Shown here: piece by piece, positions 60,040 to 64,000 of the stretch
Numbering within the stretch: position 1 is the first letter of the stretch
How the letters are laid out: each line of letters opens with the position of its first letter
NCBI RefSeq assembly: GCF_011745365.1
Contig: NW_024468913.1
Location: 930,001 to 994,000, forward strand
DNA: 64,000 nt
Direction of reading: 5' to 3'
From: Cryphonectria parasitica EP155
Taxonomy: Eukaryota > Ascomycota > Sordariomycetes > Diaporthales > Cryphonectriaceae
The notes under the pieces: model-generated
The model's input: the letters and a program-made list of their open reading frames with translations, nothing else
Told to the model about the DNA's origin: nothing
Databases searched by the model: none
Translations under genes and position numbers: made by a program

Positions 60040-62631
60040 TTATTTGGCGAACTTCTCCTTCTCATACTTGGCGATGAGTTCCTTCCTATAATTCAGGGTC
60101 AGCAGCTGTCCAAACAATGCTAGGTATTGCTGAGAAGGATGAATGACTTACTGCAGCTGCGGCGGTGCCGGCGCGTAGTGGCTGAACTCCATGCTAAACT
60201 CTCCCTTGCCCTGTGTCGCAGCCCGCAGGTGCGAGCTGAAGCCGAACATGGCGTTCAGCGAGCAGTCGGCTATGAGGGTAAAATCTTCCGGTCCAATTTC
60301 GGTGTCCAGAATGGTGCCCCGCTTGTTCATCAGCATGATGATGTTTCCTTGGAACTCGTTGGGCGCTGTGATGGTCGTCTTCATCAGCGGCTCGAGGACC
60401 GTGCCGCCGGCATCCTTGAAGGCCTTGCGGAAGGCGGCCTGCGTGGCCATCTGGAAGGCATAATCCGACGAGTCCGTCACGTGTGTCGCGCCGTCGTTGA
60501 CGACAAGCTTGCAGCCGATGACCTTGTGGCCTAGCAGGGGGCCTTTCTCGCAGCCCAGCTCGAAACCCTTGCCGCAGGCCGACAGGAACTTGTCGGGGAT
60601 GGTGCCGCCGACGACCTGAGACTCGTAGTGGTTCTTTTCCGCCTCTCCGGTGTACGGCTCGATGAATCCCATCACGCGAGCGAAATCGCCGGGGCCGCCC
60701 GTCTGCTTCTTCAGCAGGTAGTCGAAGTCGGCGTGGCGGGTGATGGTCTCACGGTAGGCCACGCGAGGCTGGCCCGTCTCGCAGTCGACCTTGTACTCGC
60801 GGCGCAGGCGCTCGACGTAGACCTCCAGGTGTAGCTCGCCCATACCAGAGATGATGGTCTCCTCCGACTCCTCGTCCACGGTCAGGCGGAAGGTGGGATC
60901 CTCGCGTTGGAAACGGTTCATGGCCTTGGAGAAGGGATCCGCGTCACTGCTGCGCTTGGGCTTAATGGACAGCGACATAACGGCGTCGGGGACGTACATG
61001 GAGCTCATGGTGTAGGGGAGGTTGCCGTCGGTAAAGGTATCTCCAGAGGCGCAGTCAACACCGAACACGGCGCAGATCTCGCCGGCACCGATCTCAGCCA
61101 CATCCTCCATATCATTGGAGTGCATGCGGACGATACGAGGGATGCGAACCTTCTTGCCAGTGCGGGAGTTGAACAAGTAGCTGCCCTTCTTGAGGGAGCC
61201 CTGGTACACGCGGATGTAGGTAAGCTGACCGTAGGGATTCTCCTCGAGCTTGAAGGCCAGGCCGACGAAGGGTAGCGCGTTGTACGGCACGAGCTGAACA
61301 GGCTTCTCCTTCTGTGAGCGGTCGAGGGCCATGTTCTCAACGTCGGCGGGGTTCGGCAGGAAGTCACAGACCGCGTCGAGCATTGGCTGCACGGACTTGT
61401 CGCCCAGTGCTGTGCCCATCAGGACAGGGGTGAACTTGCGATCGATGGTGGCACGGCGGATAGCGGCCTTGATCTGCTCAGGCGTAGGCGTTCTCTCGTC
61501 AAGGAAAATCTCGGCGATTTCGTCGTCGACATCGGCAAGTTTTTCGATGAGCTCCTGGCGCTTCTGCTGGGCGAGCTCCTTGAGATCCTCGGGGATCTGG
61601 TCGGAGATCTTGAGATGGACACCTCGATGACCGTCATTCCGGATAGCACGCATGTTAATCAGGTCGACCACACCCTCAAACTCCTTCTCGGAGCCGATGG
61701 GGATCTGGATAGCAGCAGCAGGGAACCTAAGCTTGGAGTTGATCTGCTCAACCGCCTTGAAGGGGTTGGCACCCATGCGGTCCATCTTGTTGACAAAGCT
61801 AATCCGGGGCACGTTGTACCGCTTCATCTGCCTGTCGACGGTGATGGTCTGACTCTGCACGCCAGAGACAGCGCACAAAATCATGACAGCACCATCCAGG
61901 ACCCGCAGCGCACGCTCGACCTCGATTGTGAAGTCAACGTGGCCAGGGGTATCAATTAGGTTGATGTGGTAAGTCTCGTCTTTCCCGTCTTCCTTCTTGA
62001 CCCAGTCGCAGAATGTCGCAGCAGATTGGATGGTAATTCCTCGTTCGCGTTCCAGTTCCATAGAGTCCATTTTGGCGCCGACGCTGTCACGGCCTCGAAC
62101 CTCGTGGATCGACTTGATTCTGCCCGTGTAGAAAAGAACTCGTTCCGTACATGTCGTTTTACCGCTGTCGATGTGTGCCTATTCCAATGAGCTCATGCCT
62201 CGTGTAGCACTAAAATATCTAGTTTATAATGATCCTTACCGCAATACCAATATTTCGAACCATAGACAGGCGCTTCCTCTCTTCAGGGCTCATGCGCTCC
62301 CTGACGACCTCGGGGGACAGATTCGCGGCATCTTTCGCAGCCTTAAGACTACAGCATAGAAAGGGAAAAAAGGTCAGTCAATTGAGCAAGAGTATCATGT
62401 AGCACAAGAGAGACAGCAAACTTACGCTTCCTGGGCGGCATTGAGAGCAGCGCCCTTGTTGGAGGTCTGGTTGAAGGCTCTCTTCGCGCATTCGAACTGA
62501 ATCGGCTGTTGCCATTTTCGCGATACCTCTGAGCTCGTCGGGCGACAGCGCTGGCTCAGCAACCTCGCTCCAGGGCTCGAGCTGAAGATGCGACCGTCAC
62601 CCAAGACGGCCACGGCTCTAGACGCCCTCAT
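60040..62631 (-). CDS. MEF1: Mitochondrial elongation factor G1
   Basis: Four exons: 62631-62426, 62348-62240, 62178-60152, 60085-60040, giving 795 aa. The N-terminus ([20 protein letters not shown]) is Arg/Ser-rich without acids, a mitochondrial presequence. GTPase motifs are AHIDSGKTT (P-loop), [13 protein letters not shown] (switch I), DTPGHVDF (G3) and [12 protein letters not shown] (G4). EF-G domains follow: [20 protein letters not shown] (II), [20 protein letters not shown] (III), [16 protein letters not shown] (IV start) and [17 protein letters not shown] (V). It drives tRNA-mRNA translocation on mitoribosomes. The last exon adds only the 14-residue tail after QLQ. An upstream 3-codon ORF and a C15 run precede the start codon. 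I prefer MEF1 over MEF2, the recycling paralogue, from the AHIDSGKTT and conserved core. Confidence 0.95.
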
Positions 62632-62633
62632 CT

Positions 62634-62645
62634 TCACGGATTCAT
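62634..62645 (-). promoter_or_regulatory. Minimal upstream ORF (Met-Asn-Pro-stop) before mEF-G1
   Basis: In the mRNA sense an ATG opens right after a C15 run, encodes three residues and stops two bases before the main ATG. If the transcript starts upstream, it could modulate initiation. Seen directly; effect inferred. Confidence 0.45.
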
Positions 62646-62660
62646 GGGGGGGGGGGGGGG
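62646..62660 (-). repeat. Poly(C) (mRNA sense) tract, 15 bases, mEF-G1 leader
   Basis: Fifteen G on the plus strand directly before the upstream ATG of the mEF-G1 gene. Confidence 0.9.
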
Positions 62661-63345
62661 AAGGTGGTGGAGGGCAAGGAAAGGAATGTTGTGCGAGAAA
62701 GAGCCTGGCGCACTCGTATAATTGTTGAACGACCCGAATAATTTTTTGGGTAGTCGGCAGGCAAACTGCAGCAGGGTCCTCCCTGTCAGTGTTGATTGGC
62801 GGTGGTCATCACGCTGGACTCGACCCCTGCTGGCTTTTTTTCGTCTACTACAGTACTATAGTACATACCGTGAGTAGCACCATATGTATTGACTCTACTC
62901 GATTAGTATAGAACTTACATTGGAAGTCTTTTGAAATGTACGGATCATTATGCCCCTAAACCTGAATTACTTTCTTGAATGGGATCAGATTCCCTAGACT
63001 TCTGCTTTCTAGCCAATGGTACTTCGCAGAGCTCATCATAAAAACAGCAGTTCGGGGGCTTCAATAGTAAGACCAACTCATCAGTTTGCGATCAGTGTAC
63101 TGAATTTTTCAGTTTGATTACTAGTAGGTATGCGGATGGCGAACTATCCCTAAATCATTTACTCATCCGACTAAAGCCCTTCCAAATGATGGACAGCCTA
63201 GGCCCTGCTTCTTCTTACTCCCTGGACGCCGTAAAATGCTGCTTTGACTTTGATTCATAATCCAACCCGTCTGTGACTCCAGTCATTTGTATGAGGAAAA
63301 AAAGGGGGGGTATCTGTTCAATGCACAAAAACACACCCTAAAACT

Positions 63346-64000
63346 TCACAGGAGCAAAGCGGCTCCTCCTGTAACGGCCACAGCCAACACGATACTATAC
63401 AGCCCGAGACCAGTAGGGACACCCGCCAAGTTCGCATCACTAGTTCCGTTGGAGAATCCAGCTTCGGCTGCGAAAGCTGGCTGCGTGGCTGTCGCCGTGC
63501 TCGTAGCCAAGGTCTGGTTAGGAGCAAGAGTGGCAGACGGGATTACGGCGCCCTGGCTTGCAAAAGTCACAATGTTGGACCCTGTTGCGTTGAAATCGGT
63601 CGGTGCAATGCCGATCTCGTTGTTGATCAGGTCGTACACCACGTAAGCGCTGCGCAAGAACGTGTCGCCGAGGAGGTAGGTGCCCGTGGCGTTCTGAATC
63701 CCAAACTCGCATACGTCCTCGCCCTCGTACGTTCCAGACGTGAAGGTCGGTGCCGGTCCCTCGAGAACAAGATCCAGTACGAGCTCGTCCATCGCGACCT
63801 TGACCGTCGGTCCGCCCGTCCCTGCAAAGGTGAAGGAGAAGTACCCCGTGCTCTTCTGCATCCTGCAAGGGATGACAGCTAGCCCTATCGATGCGCTGTA
63901 TACCGCACCCACTTCTTCCCAGATCTCTTGCGCCAAGTCCTGAGGCAGATAAGTGAGGGTCGTGCCCGAATCAAGCACGACCTCGACGGGATCGTCACGC
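63346..64000 (-). CDS. Pepsin-like aspartic protease, GPI-type (3' part only)
   Basis: The reading frame enters from the right edge (codons from 63999 downward) and is open for about 217 codons; the 5' part lies outside the window. It contains the second catalytic motif of A1 proteases (VVLDSGTTLTYLP), the two-cysteine loop (VIPCRMQ and EDVCEFGIQ), and the C-terminal LLGDTFLRSAYVVYDLINNE block. A Ser/Thr/Ala-rich stalk with N-glycosylation sites follows, ending in a hydrophobic tail (LYSIVLAVAVTGGAALLL) typical of a GPI-anchor signal. This architecture matches yapsin/opsB-like cell-surface proteases. The first catalytic DTGS, signal peptide and propeptide cannot be seen. Confidence 0.88.
   Translation of the reverse strand, partial: RDDPVEVVLDSGTTLTYLPQDLAQEIWEEVGAVYSASIGLAVIPCRMQKSTGYFSFTFAGTGGPTVKVAMDELVLDLVLEGPAPTFTSGTYEGEDVCEFGIQNATGTYLLGDTFLRSAYVVYDLINNEIGIAPTDFNATGSNIVTFASQGAVIPSATLAPNQTLATSTATATQPAFAAEAGFSNGTSDANLAGVPTGLGLYSIVLAVAVTGGAALLL

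Larger units (their letters stand above)
62632..63345. other. Spacer between mEF-G1 and aspartic protease
   Basis: Holds the mEF-G1 promoter and the protease 3' UTR; AT-rich in the middle. No gene is supported. Confidence 0.55.

Overview
The window is nuclear DNA of a filamentous ascomycete, most likely a Sordariomycete. Genes are monocistronic, lie on both strands, and carry short GT-AG introns (about 50-220 nt), often with CTAAC/CTGAC-like branch points. The products are typical Pezizomycotina orthologues: L-arabinitol dehydrogenase, a Clr5-domain protein, an Rlm1-type MADS factor and a GPI-type aspartic protease. Spacers are full of microsatellites and pyrimidine-rich leaders. The order or genus cannot be fixed from the sequence alone.

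Layout, left to right. A DUF1479 protein with a damaged iron site (68-1844, +). A BAP31/Yet-type ER protein (-), peroxin PEX13 (-) and L-arabinitol 4-dehydrogenase (-). ARP4 (+) converging on a D-serine dehydratase (-). TAF1 (+). A 7.3 kb gene-free tract leading into the MEF2-type MADS gene (+). A small MGNVQS protein (-) in an AT-rich stretch. A seven-exon MFS sugar transporter (-). ROK1 (-) divergent from a Clr5/repeat/PB1-like regulator (+). A secreted amidase (+). YAE1 (+). A 4.6 kb gene-free tract before a small single-pass membrane protein (+). A polyQ/proline-rich conserved protein (-). Mitochondrial uS8m (+). A large disordered protein (-). Homoisocitrate dehydrogenase LYS12 (+). Mitochondrial EF-G1 (-). 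The 3' part of an aspartic protease (-) runs off the right edge.

Most genes are unconnected housekeeping loci: chromatin and transcription (ARP4, TAF1), ribosome biogenesis and translation (ROK1, YAE1, uS8m, mEF-G1), organelles (PEX13, BAP31), and lysine and pentose metabolism. I see no transposase, reverse transcriptase, biosynthetic gene cluster, tRNA, rRNA or CRISPR array. Points worth following are the local frame disturbance around the DUF1479 metal site, the internally duplicated Clr5 protein, telomere-like boxes about 230 bp ahead of ARP4 and YAE1, C-tracts in the leaders of two mitochondrial-translation genes, and the two very long spacers ahead of single genes. I did not find a convincing new multi-gene system.
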